Assembly: GCA_002506745.1 (NCBI GenBank)
Contig: DAYE01000086.1
Location: forward strand, 1 to 17,800
Length of the DNA stretch: 17,800 bases
Direction: 5' to 3'
Source of the DNA: Euryarchaeota archaeon UBA33
GTDB taxonomy: Archaea > Thermoplasmatota > E2 > DHVEG-1
Position 1 is the stretch's first letter; each line of letters opens with the position of its first letter. Positions 1-6,776 of the stretch are shown piece by piece. The notes under the pieces are model-generated. The model was given only the letters and a program-made list of their open reading frames with translations. It did not search any database and was not told the origin of the DNA. A program made the translations under genes and the position numbers.

Positions 1-93
1 ATCGTCGTATCAGCAACGTGCGAAGAGGGCGTATCCGCAGAGACAACCGCAAGCGGGTTTGTCCTCGGACCATTCGTCCTTGGAGTAAAATAA
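1..93 (+). CDS. C-terminal fragment of a probable secreted protein with LGPFVL tail
   Basis: Only the last 30 codons are present; the reading frame is open from base 1 to the TAA at 91-93 and the gene begins outside the window. The fragment ends in GFVLGPFVLGVK, nearly the same as the ends of the C25 peptidase (FLLGPFVLNIR) and the 335-residue secreted protein (FLLGPFVLSIK) in this window. The residues before it (VVSATCEEGVSAETTAS) fit the last two strands of the domain seen in those proteins. By analogy this is probably an exported surface protein, but its catalytic or binding part is not visible. The gene converges with the C25 peptidase and is followed by a C-run/T-run terminator. Confidence 0.75.
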   Translation: MVVSATCEEGVSAETTASGFVLGPFVLGVK

Positions 94-99
94 AACACG

Positions 100-117
100 C
101 CCCCCCCTCTTTTTTTT
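100..117 (+). terminator. Poly-T terminator after the partial gene
   Basis: Eight C residues (100-107) are followed closely by eight T residues (110-117), starting seven bases after the stop codon of the partial gene. A T-run without a strong hairpin is the usual archaeal termination signal. Confidence 0.6.
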
Positions 118-151
118 CTTATTTATAGTTTTGTCTTAAAACAGTATCAAC

Positions 152-180
152 TATTAGAACCTAGGCTATCATTTCTAATA
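152..180. repeat. 8-bp inverted repeat between convergent genes
   Basis: TATTAGAA (152-159) and TTCTAATA (173-180) are perfect inverted copies separated by 13 bases that include CCTAGG. The repeat lies in the 210-base spacer between the convergent partial gene and the C25 peptidase. No T-run follows immediately on either strand, so it is not a clear terminator. The function is unknown and it could be chance. Confidence 0.35.
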
Positions 181-303
181 ATCGCTTGTAAAAAGATTGT
201 GATAAAACCACTGTTCCCATGGTGGTCCTATCATTTTGATTCTTTTGTGTGTATCAACTCTGAATCTTTCCGTAGTGAACGACGAGAAGATCTGTTTGGA
301 AGA

Positions 304-594
304 TTACCTGATGTTCAGAACGAACGGTCCTAACAGGAATGCGGTTGCTGTTTTTTGAACATCCGCAGCAGTAACAGTAATATCGACTGTTCCAAGACCA
401 AGGATTAATCCTGTGGAAACATCCAAACTAGCCCCAGAAGAGATTCCTAGGAGAGTTCCGGTTTTTTCTTGTCCGAAGAGAACCAAACCTTGCAGGGTGA
501 TGGTCCAGTTGACATGCGAGGCATTGATAATTCCTGTGTTTTTTATTTCAGCAGTGATTTTCATGCCACCTGAGATCGTTCCAATCTCGATATT
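304..594 (-). other. C-terminal LGPFVL domain of the C25 peptidase
   Basis: Residues 718-813 align with the last about 100 residues of the secreted protein at 6777-7784. Shared positions include IG-x-I-x-G-x-M, N-x-G, a W-[ST]-I core strand, a TG turn, a GAS turn, a G-[LF]-G strand start and the terminal FLLGPFVL-x-I-[KR]. Its placement at the extreme C-terminus of otherwise unrelated exported proteins resembles a sorting or assembly module. The sequence itself shows only the homology. Confidence 0.75.
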
Positions 595-2745
595 AGACCC
601 TTCAACAATCTGAATCGTTAACGAATCAGACCATGCACTCATAAACCCATTATTGTCTTTTGCTCTGACCTTCACCTGATAATCCCCTGCGGTCGACCAT
701 TTATGAATCGCTTGCATTAATTGTCCTGAGGTATAGGGGCCGAGCCAATCGCTTTCTTCGTTTCCCCAGCTCCATTGATAAAATAATTGGGCACCGGCAT
801 CAGGATCAGTCGTACTTGTGCTAAACGTATAATCAACATCGGTCTTTCCAGATGTTGGACCCGAGGGTAATGAAGGTTTAGCTGGAGGATTGTTGGTTAT
901 TTCAGTTATTTTTAATGCTGGATCACCGAAGAGGTTTGTTTCATAGTAACACCACCGTATGCACGATCGGCTGATGATAGGAAGGTTATCTTCTTTTGAA
1001 TCATGATTCGCACGTCCGATCTCAGGTATCATTTCACCGAAAACCGCATCCCAGAACTGACGATGGAGTCGCTGTGAATCTCCATCGGTGCTATAGGACC
1101 AGAAGAACCCGTAGCGTGCGTTCCAGATCCCTGCAAACGCAGCATGTGTTGTTTTTATCGTGAAATGTTCCGCGATGCAGTCACTATAATCAAAAGCACC
1201 AGCGATGCATCCCTGGGAATAGATAAAGCAAGTTCGATTTGAGGGGTTCGTCAGTCCATCAACATCAGAGGTATCTATTTTCATATTATAAACTTCATTT
1301 GCGTGACCAAGATGATTAATGACATGAACTCCATTGTTAATGATGGAAATAATCGCTGATGATGGCCAGTCATAGCTGGGGGAATCATATAATTTATTAA
1401 TCACGTAATCATCTGAAGATATACCAACGGTGGTATATCCATCATCTGTCGATCCATTAACAAGTTGATCCATATAGGTTCCACCATAACTTGCGATACC
1501 GTAATCCCCAAGGTATTCCGCTGCTAAGTATATTTTTTTCAGATAAGGATCATTGACGTCTCTATTGATGTAGGCGACTGTTTTAGTAACGAAATTATTT
1601 ACTTCTGCTGTGGAACCAACGCATGCTCTTCCGACATAGACCTCTGCGATGAGGTCGACATCGCCTCCACCGGTTCCATCATGGAGTTCGCCCCAGTACC
1701 CATCATTATCATAGTTATAGGGGCCATCAAGACAGGCATAGTACAGATCAGCAGGCATGGTGTCTTCGTAATAGGTAACATTTTCATCCATCCCTGACAC
1801 AAATAGGATTGGGGCAGGAATGATATTGTCATCTCCTCCAATGAGGACATATTCCACTCCCCAGTTGGTATAGGCATCGCGGATATAATTTCGGATACTA
1901 TCCAGATCGCTTGCGCCGATATCTGTCAGTGTTTTTATCACTGTTGCGACACCGGTGGCATCATGCGCTTGTTTTAAAGGTTCAAAACCGGTTTTTAAGG
2001 CATCGGTCGTAATAATGAGGAGATCGTAGTTTTCAAAGGATGCTGGTGTTGAAGTGTATTGTTGGGTATATGCTTGGATCATCTCTGGATTATCTACTTT
2101 CTGTTGAACCTCAGTTATATCCTGGGTAAGCCCTCGGTATAATGCTGATTGGAAACCAGTTTCGGCGGTTTGTACTGAGACTTCCAAGCTTGTGTAGTAG
2201 AAAAGTTCCCCGGTCACTGGATTATATTGCACAGGATGTAAAAGTAGCACAAGAATTTCATATCCTCGGAAAGATTGGACGCCGACTTGAGTGAACAGTT
2301 TCCCAGGGTATGTAGCATCGGACTGATAGATAGCCTGATTGGGAACAGGGATCGGTATATTCTCTGTTTGAGATATCGGGATCGCTTGACTGGTCGGTTC
2401 TACATTAAACCCTGAACCAAGAATGACTTTCTTACCCGTTGTTATCTCTATTCCACTGACCTGCGAATCCGGGGGTAAGAGGAGAAAGACCCCTCTGGAA
2501 GGTATTTTTGGTTCCCCAGCACTTCCAGCAGAGTAACAGTCATCTAAAGTAACACGATCATAGATCGTTCCTGCTATGTTTACGGTCTCAAGAGATGGGC
2601 TGCTAAAAGAATAGGTTCGTTTGACATCCTGGTTCGCAGTTGTTTGATTTGATTGAGCTGCGACAGAACAGATCATCAGACATGTTATCGAGACGACAAA
2701 AACCTGCTTCCAATTAACTCGTATTGAATTGGTATGTTTCTTCAT
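304..2745 (-). CDS. Secreted gingipain-like cysteine peptidase (family C25) with PKD-like domain and LGPFVL tail
   Basis: This 813-residue exported protein cleaves proteins or peptides outside the cell, by family inference. Residues 1-31 form a signal peptide with a hydrophobic core (VFVVSITCLMIC). Residues 40-200 resemble the propeptide/N-terminal region of C25 enzymes. The catalytic domain spans about 237-613. His481 in NHLGHAN and Cys513 in SQGCIAGAF are the likely dyad, 32 residues apart, close to the spacing in gingipains. The domain closes with the family-typical NLFGDPALKI. A PKD-like beta-sandwich (about 618-713) starts with a proline-rich NNPPAKPSLPSGP linker. The last 96 residues are the LGPFVL-tail domain shared with two other proteins here. 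A TATA box lies at 2782-2792 and a GGGGAT-type ribosome site precedes the ATG at 2745. Cleavage specificity cannot be read from sequence. Family assignment is secure; the role of the tail is inference. Confidence 0.9.
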   Translation of the reverse strand: MKKHTNSIRVNWKQVFVVSITCLMICSVAAQSNQTTANQDVKRTYSFSSPSLETVNIAGTIYDRVTLDDCYSAGSAGEPKIPSRGVFLLLPPDSQVSGIEITTGKKVILGSGFNVEPTSQAIPISQTENIPIPVPNQAIYQSDATYPGKLFTQVGVQSFRGYEILVLLLHPVQYNPVTGELFYYTSLEVSVQTAETGFQSALYRGLTQDITEVQQKVDNPEMIQAYTQQYTSTPASFENYDLLIITTDALKTGFEPLKQAHDATGVATVIKTLTDIGASDLDSIRNYIRDAYTNWGVEYVLIGGDDNIIPAPILFVSGMDENVTYYEDTMPADLYYACLDGPYNYDNDGYWGELHDGTGGGDVDLIAEVYVGRACVGSTAEVNNFVTKTVAYINRDVNDPYLKKIYLAAEYLGDYGIASYGGTYMDQLVNGSTDDGYTTVGISSDDYVINKLYDSPSYDWPSSAIISIINNGVHVINHLGHANEVYNMKIDTSDVDGLTNPSNRTCFIYSQGCIAGAFDYSDCIAEHFTIKTTHAAFAGIWNARYGFFWSYSTDGDSQRLHRQFWDAVFGEMIPEIGRANHDSKEDNLPIISRSCIRWCYYETNLFGDPALKITEITNNPPAKPSLPSGPTSGKTDVDYTFSTSTTDPDAGAQLFYQWSWGNEESDWLGPYTSGQLMQAIHKWSTAGDYQVKVRAKDNNGFMSAWSDSLTIQIVEGSNIEIGTISGGMKITAEIKNTGIINASHVNWTITLQGLVLFGQEKTGTLLGISSGASLDVSTGLILGLGTVDITVTAADVQKTATAFLLGPFVLNIR

Positions 2746-2778
2746 ATATTATCCCCTATCAGTACATGATATACATCG

Positions 2779-2793
2779 TCCATATATATAAAC
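2779..2793 (-). promoter_or_regulatory. TATA box for the C25 peptidase gene
   Basis: Read on the minus strand the sequence is GTTTATATATATG. It lies about 37 bases upstream of the ATG at 2745, which predicts a transcript start near 2757 and a short leader carrying the GGGGAT ribosome site. Confidence 0.55.
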
Positions 2794-2931
2794 ATGGATG
2801 GTACATACAAACGCTTGATTTGGCGCATCGACCAAGGTATCAATTTTCCTGTTAATTATAGTAATAAATCTCCATCGTCTTTTATATTTAGACGATACAG
2901 AATCGATTTGTTGAATAATTACTCGTTTTAG

Positions 2932-2938
2932 AAAAAAA
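2932..2938 (-). terminator. T7 terminator after the PHP gene
   Basis: A run of seven A on the + strand gives seven T on the minus strand, three bases beyond the stop codon of the PHP gene at 2942. Confidence 0.5.
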
Positions 2939-2941
2939 CTC

Positions 2942-3613
2942 TTAGATTCGTTTGAATCCTCGTGATATATATTGTCGGATGGAAAGGACCATACGATCTC
3001 GTCGGTAGATAAGTGGCATAGTGACTCCTTCACCCCAGGTTTTTTTCTTCTTCATTTCAGAGAGAACCGTTTCAATCCGTAGATCGGTTGAATCAACAAC
3101 GGTATACGCATATCCTGCAAAGGCAGGATCATGAGAATCGCTTCCGCCCGTACCACCAAGATTGAATGCATGGGCAACTTTAGCGATTTTCAGGTTCGTG
3201 TTGGGGACGCTACAGCCATTAAACACCTCTATGGCAGAGACTCTGGGTCGTATCGCCTTTAATTTCTCTTTTTTAATCCCAGAAAGAAGACGAAAAAGAT
3301 GAGGAACAATAGGTTCTCCACCGGCATCAATCACACGCTCAACCGTTTCTTCGACTGAAAGACCTGCGGGGATGTCCTCTGTCACATTAATCGCCAACAG
3401 GTGCCCATCCGCAGTTGAGATTTCAACGCTGGGGATGACGAGAAAATCACTAGGTATCATCGTTTGTATCGTACGATAGCCTTTGATGGTGTTATGATCC
3501 GTCAGAGCCATACCCTGAAGACCTCGTTTTTGTAATGCTTTGATCAGATCCTGAGGGGTCCCAACTCCATCATTAGAAAAACAGGAGTGAACATGCATAT
3601 CTAATTTTAACAT
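2942..3613 (-). CDS. PHP-domain metal-dependent phosphoesterase
   Basis: This 223-residue cytoplasmic protein belongs to the PHP family, which hydrolyses phosphoesters with a cluster of divalent metals. The metal-ligand motifs are in the expected order: H7-x-H9 in DMHVHS, Asp39-His40 in LTDHN, Glu64 in SVEIS, His71, His105 in VPHL and Asp159/His161 in GGSDSHDP. It is a stand-alone PHP domain, not fused to a polymerase, of the type commonly annotated as TrpH-like or general phosphoesterase. Candidate substrates in that group are 3',5'-bisphosphonucleosides or short RNA/DNA ends, but the substrate cannot be read from sequence. The ATG at 3613 places the HxH motif six residues in, as is usual. 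It is transcribed alone, away from the KaiC-like gene, and ends at a T-run. Confidence 0.88.
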   Translation of the reverse strand: MLKLDMHVHSCFSNDGVGTPQDLIKALQKRGLQGMALTDHNTIKGYRTIQTMIPSDFLVIPSVEISTADGHLLAINVTEDIPAGLSVEETVERVIDAGGEPIVPHLFRLLSGIKKEKLKAIRPRVSAIEVFNGCSVPNTNLKIAKVAHAFNLGGTGGSDSHDPAFAGYAYTVVDSTDLRIETVLSEMKKKKTWGEGVTMPLIYRRDRMVLSIRQYISRGFKRI

Positions 3614-3973
3614 ACGAAGAACATCCGTTGCTAGGTGGAAGCCTCATTTCCTATTAGAAATTTACGGTAAGACATCCTAGTCTTCAGATAAACCAGGAGG
3701 AAGAAATAAAAAGAAAGCGTTAAATAACCCAAGGCTATTGTCGCGATTCGGGAGAGGCAGAATTATGCTATTCGAAAAAAACAAACAGTTAAGTACACAC
3801 AGATTTGGTGAGTTAGAACTCGTGGACAAATCCTTGTTTTTCATCTGCACGAACAGACGAGATAACTAACCTCCTTTTCTCTCTTTTCTCTTCCCTCAAA
3901 GAAACGTTTTTAAGTGATTACCTCATAACAATCGCAGCTAAACTAAAAAAATTTTCACAGAAGGTGGTGTGGA
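3614..3973. other. Divergent intergenic region, PHP gene / KaiC-like gene
   Basis: This 360-base spacer contains the promoters of both flanking genes. On the + strand a TATA-like element (GTTTTTAAG, 3905-3913) follows a purine-rich stretch that could be a BRE. On the minus strand GTAAATTTCT (about 3657-3666) is a weak box A candidate for the PHP gene. A 34-codon + strand frame lies at 3765-3869 without convincing support. No RNA gene or repeat was recognised. Confidence 0.5.
3900..3913 (+). promoter_or_regulatory. BRE/TATA-like promoter of the KaiC-like gene
   Basis: AGAAACGTTTTTAAG combines a purine-rich BRE-like stretch with a T-rich box A. A transcript start about 25 bases later (near 3935) would leave a leader of roughly 35-40 bases carrying the Shine-Dalgarno sequence AAGGTGGTG (3961-3969). 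Confidence 0.4.
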
Positions 3974-4738
3974 ATGGAGAATTATGGGATGGAGTACCAT
4001 ACATCAACAGAGGATAGAAGGGTTGGTACAGGAATAGCAGGACTTGATGAGCTCCTTCAGGGCGGTTACCCAAAAGGTAGCGTCACCCTAATCGCAGGTA
4101 CCCCAGGTACAGGAAAAACAATTGTCTGTTTCCAATACCTTGACACTGGCGTGAAAAATAAGGAAAAATGTTTGTTTTTAACCTCGGATGAGCGGATCGA
4201 CAACCTCGTGAACCAAGCTAATAAATTAGGGTTTAACTTCGACGGGGCTGTAAAAAGCGGTCAACTGAAATTCTTGTATTTGGATTTGGAGAAACACACA
4301 GTGCATAAGGATATGGAAGATGAGATCCGTATGGGAAAGTATTCACGAGTCGTTCTCGACTCCCTGACGCCGCTGTCAGAAATGCCGGTATGGGTGGTAA
4401 ACAGAGGATCGGAGATCATCCCCGTAGGAGACACCATGGTCAACACACCGCTTCCCCTGGATTCTATCCAAGCGACACGGATGCATGTCCGCAGGTTGCT
4501 ACGTATCTTAGAGGAAGATGCGTGCACCGCACTGGTTACATCGGAAATCACAGAAGGATCACGGAATCTTTCACGGGACTCAGTGTCTGAATTCCTCGTG
4601 GATGGAATCCTTGTGCTTGATCTCGATCCATCGATGGATCGCAGGAAACTCACGGTACGAAAGATGCGAGGGACGAAACATACATTAAAACCACGTGATA
4701 TCGAGATTACCAGCAAAGGCGGTATCCGGATCCTCTGA
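3974..4738 (+). CDS. KaiC/RadA-superfamily ATPase, single domain
   Basis: This 254-residue soluble protein contains one KaiC-type RecA fold. A GTGIAGLDELLQGG opening (residues 18-31) precedes the Walker A motif GTPGTGKT (42-49). SDER (71-74) sits where KaiC-like ATPases carry their acidic catalytic residues. Walker B is RVVLDSLTPL with Asp129. VTSEI (188-192) and the closing RKMRGTKH (229-236) are also typical of KaiC-like domains. Archaeal single-domain members are usually called RAD55-family or KaiC-like, and most have unknown partners; roles in signalling and regulation are suspected. It leads a same-strand block with the aldolase-fold protein and mtnA, but the 51-base gap before the next gene holds a possible internal promoter, so co-transcription is not certain. 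The start is fixed by AGGTGGTG five to six bases upstream. ATPase activity is likely; target unknown. Confidence 0.85.
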   Translation: MENYGMEYHTSTEDRRVGTGIAGLDELLQGGYPKGSVTLIAGTPGTGKTIVCFQYLDTGVKNKEKCLFLTSDERIDNLVNQANKLGFNFDGAVKSGQLKFLYLDLEKHTVHKDMEDEIRMGKYSRVVLDSLTPLSEMPVWVVNRGSEIIPVGDTMVNTPLPLDSIQATRMHVRRLLRILEEDACTALVTSEITEGSRNLSRDSVSEFLVDGILVLDLDPSMDRRKLTVRKMRGTKHTLKPRDIEITSKGGIRIL

Positions 4739-4756
4739 AGCGACCCCTAGGCAAAA

Positions 4757-4767
4757 CATAAAAAATC
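4757..4767 (+). promoter_or_regulatory. Possible TATA box for a leaderless transcript of the aldolase-like gene
   Basis: ACATAAAAAAT is centred about 27 bases upstream of the ATG at 4790, and no Shine-Dalgarno sequence precedes that ATG. This geometry fits a leaderless archaeal mRNA starting at or next to the start codon. Confidence 0.35.
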
Positions 4768-4789
4768 TCATCCTTGTTACCATCTTGTT

Positions 4790-5356
4790 ATGACTGAACG
4801 AATTCTTCCAGCTCCCAACCTCCATACGATTTTTGTCTCAAGGGAAACAAGCAATTGTCCCTTGCTATCCGAAATGATTACTCTCGGCCAGAGCCTTCAA
4901 GACTTCGGGTTGACTGACAAAGACACAGGGATCCTGAGTCTGGATTACGGCAAACGCCTTCTCATCAATGCAAAAAACGTTGATCTAAAAAAAATAACAC
5001 AACAGGACATCGTAGAAATCGTTGATTACGACCCATTGAAAAACATCATGATGGTGATCGGGTTGAACGACCCGACGTTGGAGACCCCGGAACATTGGAT
5101 CATTCAAAAAGCACGTCATGATGTCAATGCGGTCCTGCAGATCAACAGCACAACTCTTTTTGAGAGATTTCAGAACACACTCCCAACAACAGAGAAAGAC
5201 ACCAAACCAGGGACCCTGGAGCGTGCCAAGGAAATCCTCCGGGCATTACGAAATGGAAAAACAGTGTTGATACAAAACGAAGGGATCGTCTTTGTAGGCA
5301 TAAATGGAAAAGAAATTCATGACACACTCATTCGATATCTAGGGGTAGAAAAATGA
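4790..5356 (+). CDS. Class II aldolase/adducin-fold protein lacking the zinc-binding histidines
   Basis: The 188-residue product aligns over its length with class II aldolases such as FucA. The alignment runs from the TG-x-(N/L)-S region (46-50) through the DI-x-E-x-V-D strand (73-79) to the segment ETPEH...DVNAV (98-115), which matches the FucA segment around Glu73 without gaps. The metal site is gone. The HxH pair is Gln117-Ile-Asn119 and the later His of the usual NHG motif is Glu164 (QNEG). The Asn of TGN (now TGILS) and the SS of PSSE (now PTLE), which help bind phosphate in FucA, are also replaced. Glu98 and His102 remain. It overlaps mtnA by four bases. In other archaea an active class II aldolase cleaves the MtnA product. 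Here a pseudoenzyme, regulator or partner of MtnA, or a metal-independent enzyme, is more likely. Fold assignment is firm; function open. Confidence 0.75.
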   Translation: MTERILPAPNLHTIFVSRETSNCPLLSEMITLGQSLQDFGLTDKDTGILSLDYGKRLLINAKNVDLKKITQQDIVEIVDYDPLKNIMMVIGLNDPTLETPEHWIIQKARHDVNAVLQINSTTLFERFQNTLPTTEKDTKPGTLERAKEILRALRNGKTVLIQNEGIVFVGINGKEIHDTLIRYLGVEK

Positions 5357-6306
5357 AAATCGACGGAAAAGAATATCGAGCATTATGGCAAGAAGGACAA
5401 TGTGTGAAATTCATCGATCAGCGAAAACTCCCAACCTCTTTTGAAATCTATACAGCCAGAACCATCGATGATATCGCTTATGCAATTAACGACATGGTGG
5501 TCCGTGGAGCACCTGCTATTGGCGCAGCAGCAGCCTATGGTATGGCATTCGGACGACAAAACCCTAAGAAATCCGCAGATCTCCTCAAATCGACACGACC
5601 GACTGCATATGACCTCTTCTACGCAGTTGACTCTATGACAGAAGCGATAGACCATGATGAAAACGCCTTTGACGCAGCAGCAGCCTATGCAGAGACAATC
5701 ATAACCAACTGTAAGAAAATAGGGGAGAACGGGGAGAAAGTAATCAAAGATTCTATGAAAATTTTGACCCATTGTAACGCTGGAGCGTTAGCGACTATAG
5801 ACCATGGGACTGCGTTAGCCCCCTTACGAAATGCTCATGAAAAACAAAAAAAGATATTCATCTACGCTGATGAAACACGACCACGACTTCAAGGCCTGCT
5901 GACCGCCTGGGAGCTTTTCCACGAAGGAATCCCCTATGCATTGATCGCGGACAACGCTGCAGGCTATTTCATGAGAAAAAAAGACATCGATCTGGTGATT
6001 GTCGGTGCAGACAGGATTGCGAAAAACGGTGATTTTGCAAACAAGATAGGAACCTATGAGAAAGCGGTGGTCGCAAAGGAAAACAACATCCCGTTTTATG
6101 TCGCTGCACCAGCAAGTACATTTGATCCACATCTCAGAGACGGCTCGCAGATCATCATCGAAGAACGAGGAAGACAAGAAATAACTGAGATCTCTGGGAA
6201 AAACATTATGCCAGATTGGGTGTCGGTCCGGAATCCAGCCTTCGATGTAACACCAAAGAAGTACGTCACCGGATATATCACAGAAGAAGGGATCTATAAA
6301 AAATAA
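5353..6306 (+). CDS. mtnA: S-methyl-5-thioribose-1-phosphate isomerase
   Basis: MtnA converts the ring sugar S-methyl-5-thioribose 1-phosphate into the open S-methyl-5-thioribulose 1-phosphate in salvage of methylthioadenosine, the by-product of polyamine synthesis; some relatives handle 5-deoxyribose 1-phosphate. The 317-residue protein has the signature blocks VVRGAPAIG (49-57), THCNAGALAT (139-148), DETRPRLQG (173-181) and GADRIAKNGDFANKIGTY (218-235). Catalytic Cys141 and Asp220 are present. THCNAGALAT and the DETRP block favour MtnA over ribose-1,5-bisphosphate isomerase or eIF2B subunits of the same superfamily. It is somewhat shorter than bacterial MtnA (about 350), mainly at the N-terminus. 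The ATG overlaps the stop of the aldolase-like gene (ATGA), indicating translational coupling. No nucleoside phosphorylase or later pathway gene is in the window. Confidence 0.9.
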   Translation: MKIDGKEYRALWQEGQCVKFIDQRKLPTSFEIYTARTIDDIAYAINDMVVRGAPAIGAAAAYGMAFGRQNPKKSADLLKSTRPTAYDLFYAVDSMTEAIDHDENAFDAAAAYAETIITNCKKIGENGEKVIKDSMKILTHCNAGALATIDHGTALAPLRNAHEKQKKIFIYADETRPRLQGLLTAWELFHEGIPYALIADNAAGYFMRKKDIDLVIVGADRIAKNGDFANKIGTYEKAVVAKENNIPFYVAAPASTFDPHLRDGSQIIIEERGRQEITEISGKNIMPDWVSVRNPAFDVTPKKYVTGYITEEGIYKK

Positions 6307-6308
6307 TA

Positions 6309-6359
6309 CCTACTGATGAGAAAACCGTTTATATACGAAACATGATTCGAAACAGTAGG
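6309..6359. repeat. 7-bp inverted repeat flanking a TATA box
   Basis: CCTACTG (6309-6315) and CAGTAGG (6353-6359) are perfect inverted copies. They bracket the TATA box of the zinc-ribbon gene at 6328-6335, and the right arm falls at the expected transcript start. This arrangement would suit an operator. A weak hairpin or chance occurrence is also possible. Confidence 0.35.
6326..6335 (+). promoter_or_regulatory. TATA box of the zinc-ribbon gene
   Basis: CGTTTATATA lies about 55 bases upstream of the ATG at 6383, predicting a start near 6358-6360. It makes the zinc-ribbon gene a separate transcription unit from mtnA. Confidence 0.5.
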
Positions 6360-6382
6360 ATACAAGAACCTGTTTGGAATGG

Positions 6383-6664
6383 ATGCCTATGAAGTTGGAA
6401 AGTTTAGACGAAATGGAGGAAAATAAGCGATTTTTCTGCTGGTCCTGCGGCAAACAACTCGAGGCAGTCGATGAGATATCACAACGCATCTGTTTTCAAT
6501 GTAAACAGACAATAAAGGAACTAAAAGAGGATGACGTCTTCTTCTGCTGGGCATGCGGAAAACAACTATTACACATGAGTGAAGTAGCACAAGGGGTCTG
6601 CCACCCGTGCAAATCATCGATTATCCGGAAGATCTATACCCCTGCAAAAAACACAACACCATAA
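6383..6664 (+). CDS. Small tandem double zinc-ribbon protein
   Basis: This protein of about 93 residues is made of two nearly identical zinc ribbons. Each unit is FFCW-[SA]-CGKQL, a short acidic helix, then C-x-x-C, with the spacing CxxC-x14-CxxC repeated exactly at a 36-residue period. Four cysteines per unit are enough to bind one zinc each. The rest is charged linker and a basic tail, with no membrane segment or enzyme motif. Such small ribbons usually act in protein-protein or nucleic-acid binding; the partner is not evident. I prefer ATG at 6383 (or 6389) over an in-frame TTG at 6374 because the TTG has no better ribosome site. An 11-T terminator follows at 6692-6702. Confidence 0.75.
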   Translation: MPMKLESLDEMEENKRFFCWSCGKQLEAVDEISQRICFQCKQTIKELKEDDVFFCWACGKQLLHMSEVAQGVCHPCKSSIIRKIYTPAKNTTP

Positions 6665-6691
6665 GTAAAAGAAAAATAACCCATACAACAA

Positions 6692-6702
6692 TTTTTTTTT
6701 TT
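6692..6702 (+). terminator. T11 terminator after the zinc-ribbon gene
   Basis: Eleven consecutive T residues begin 28 bases after the stop codon, a strong archaeal-type termination signal on the + strand. Confidence 0.65.
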
Positions 6703-6744
6703 ATAGATTACCTAAAATTTTTATACGAAAGAAGTAAAGAATAC

Positions 6745-6765
6745 AAAAAAAAAAAAAAAAAAAAA
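6745..6765 (-). terminator. 21-nt homopolymer terminator of the secreted-protein gene
   Basis: Twenty-one consecutive A on the + strand are 21 T on the minus strand, 12 bases past the stop codon at 6777. This is an unusually long archaeal T-run terminator and the longest homopolymer in the window. Its exact length could be affected by sequencing error. Confidence 0.65.
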
Positions 6766-6776
6766 GATTGGTGGTC

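Noticed and set aside
2749..3033. 94-codon minus-strand frame overlapping the 3' end of the PHP gene and the spacer
   Set aside because: About a third overlaps the PHP gene in another frame. The rest is AT-rich promoter and terminator sequence, and the translation resembles no family.
3765..3869. 34-codon + strand ATG frame in the PHP/KaiC-like spacer, with GGGAG upstream
   Set aside because: It is too short to judge, with no recognisable motif and no clear promoter of its own; a frame of this size is expected by chance.
5353..6306. Ribose-1,5-bisphosphate isomerase or eIF2B-subunit identity for the isomerase gene
   Set aside because: The THCNAGALAT, DETRPRLQG and GADRIAKNGDFANKIGTY blocks with Cys141 and Asp220 are those of MtnA.
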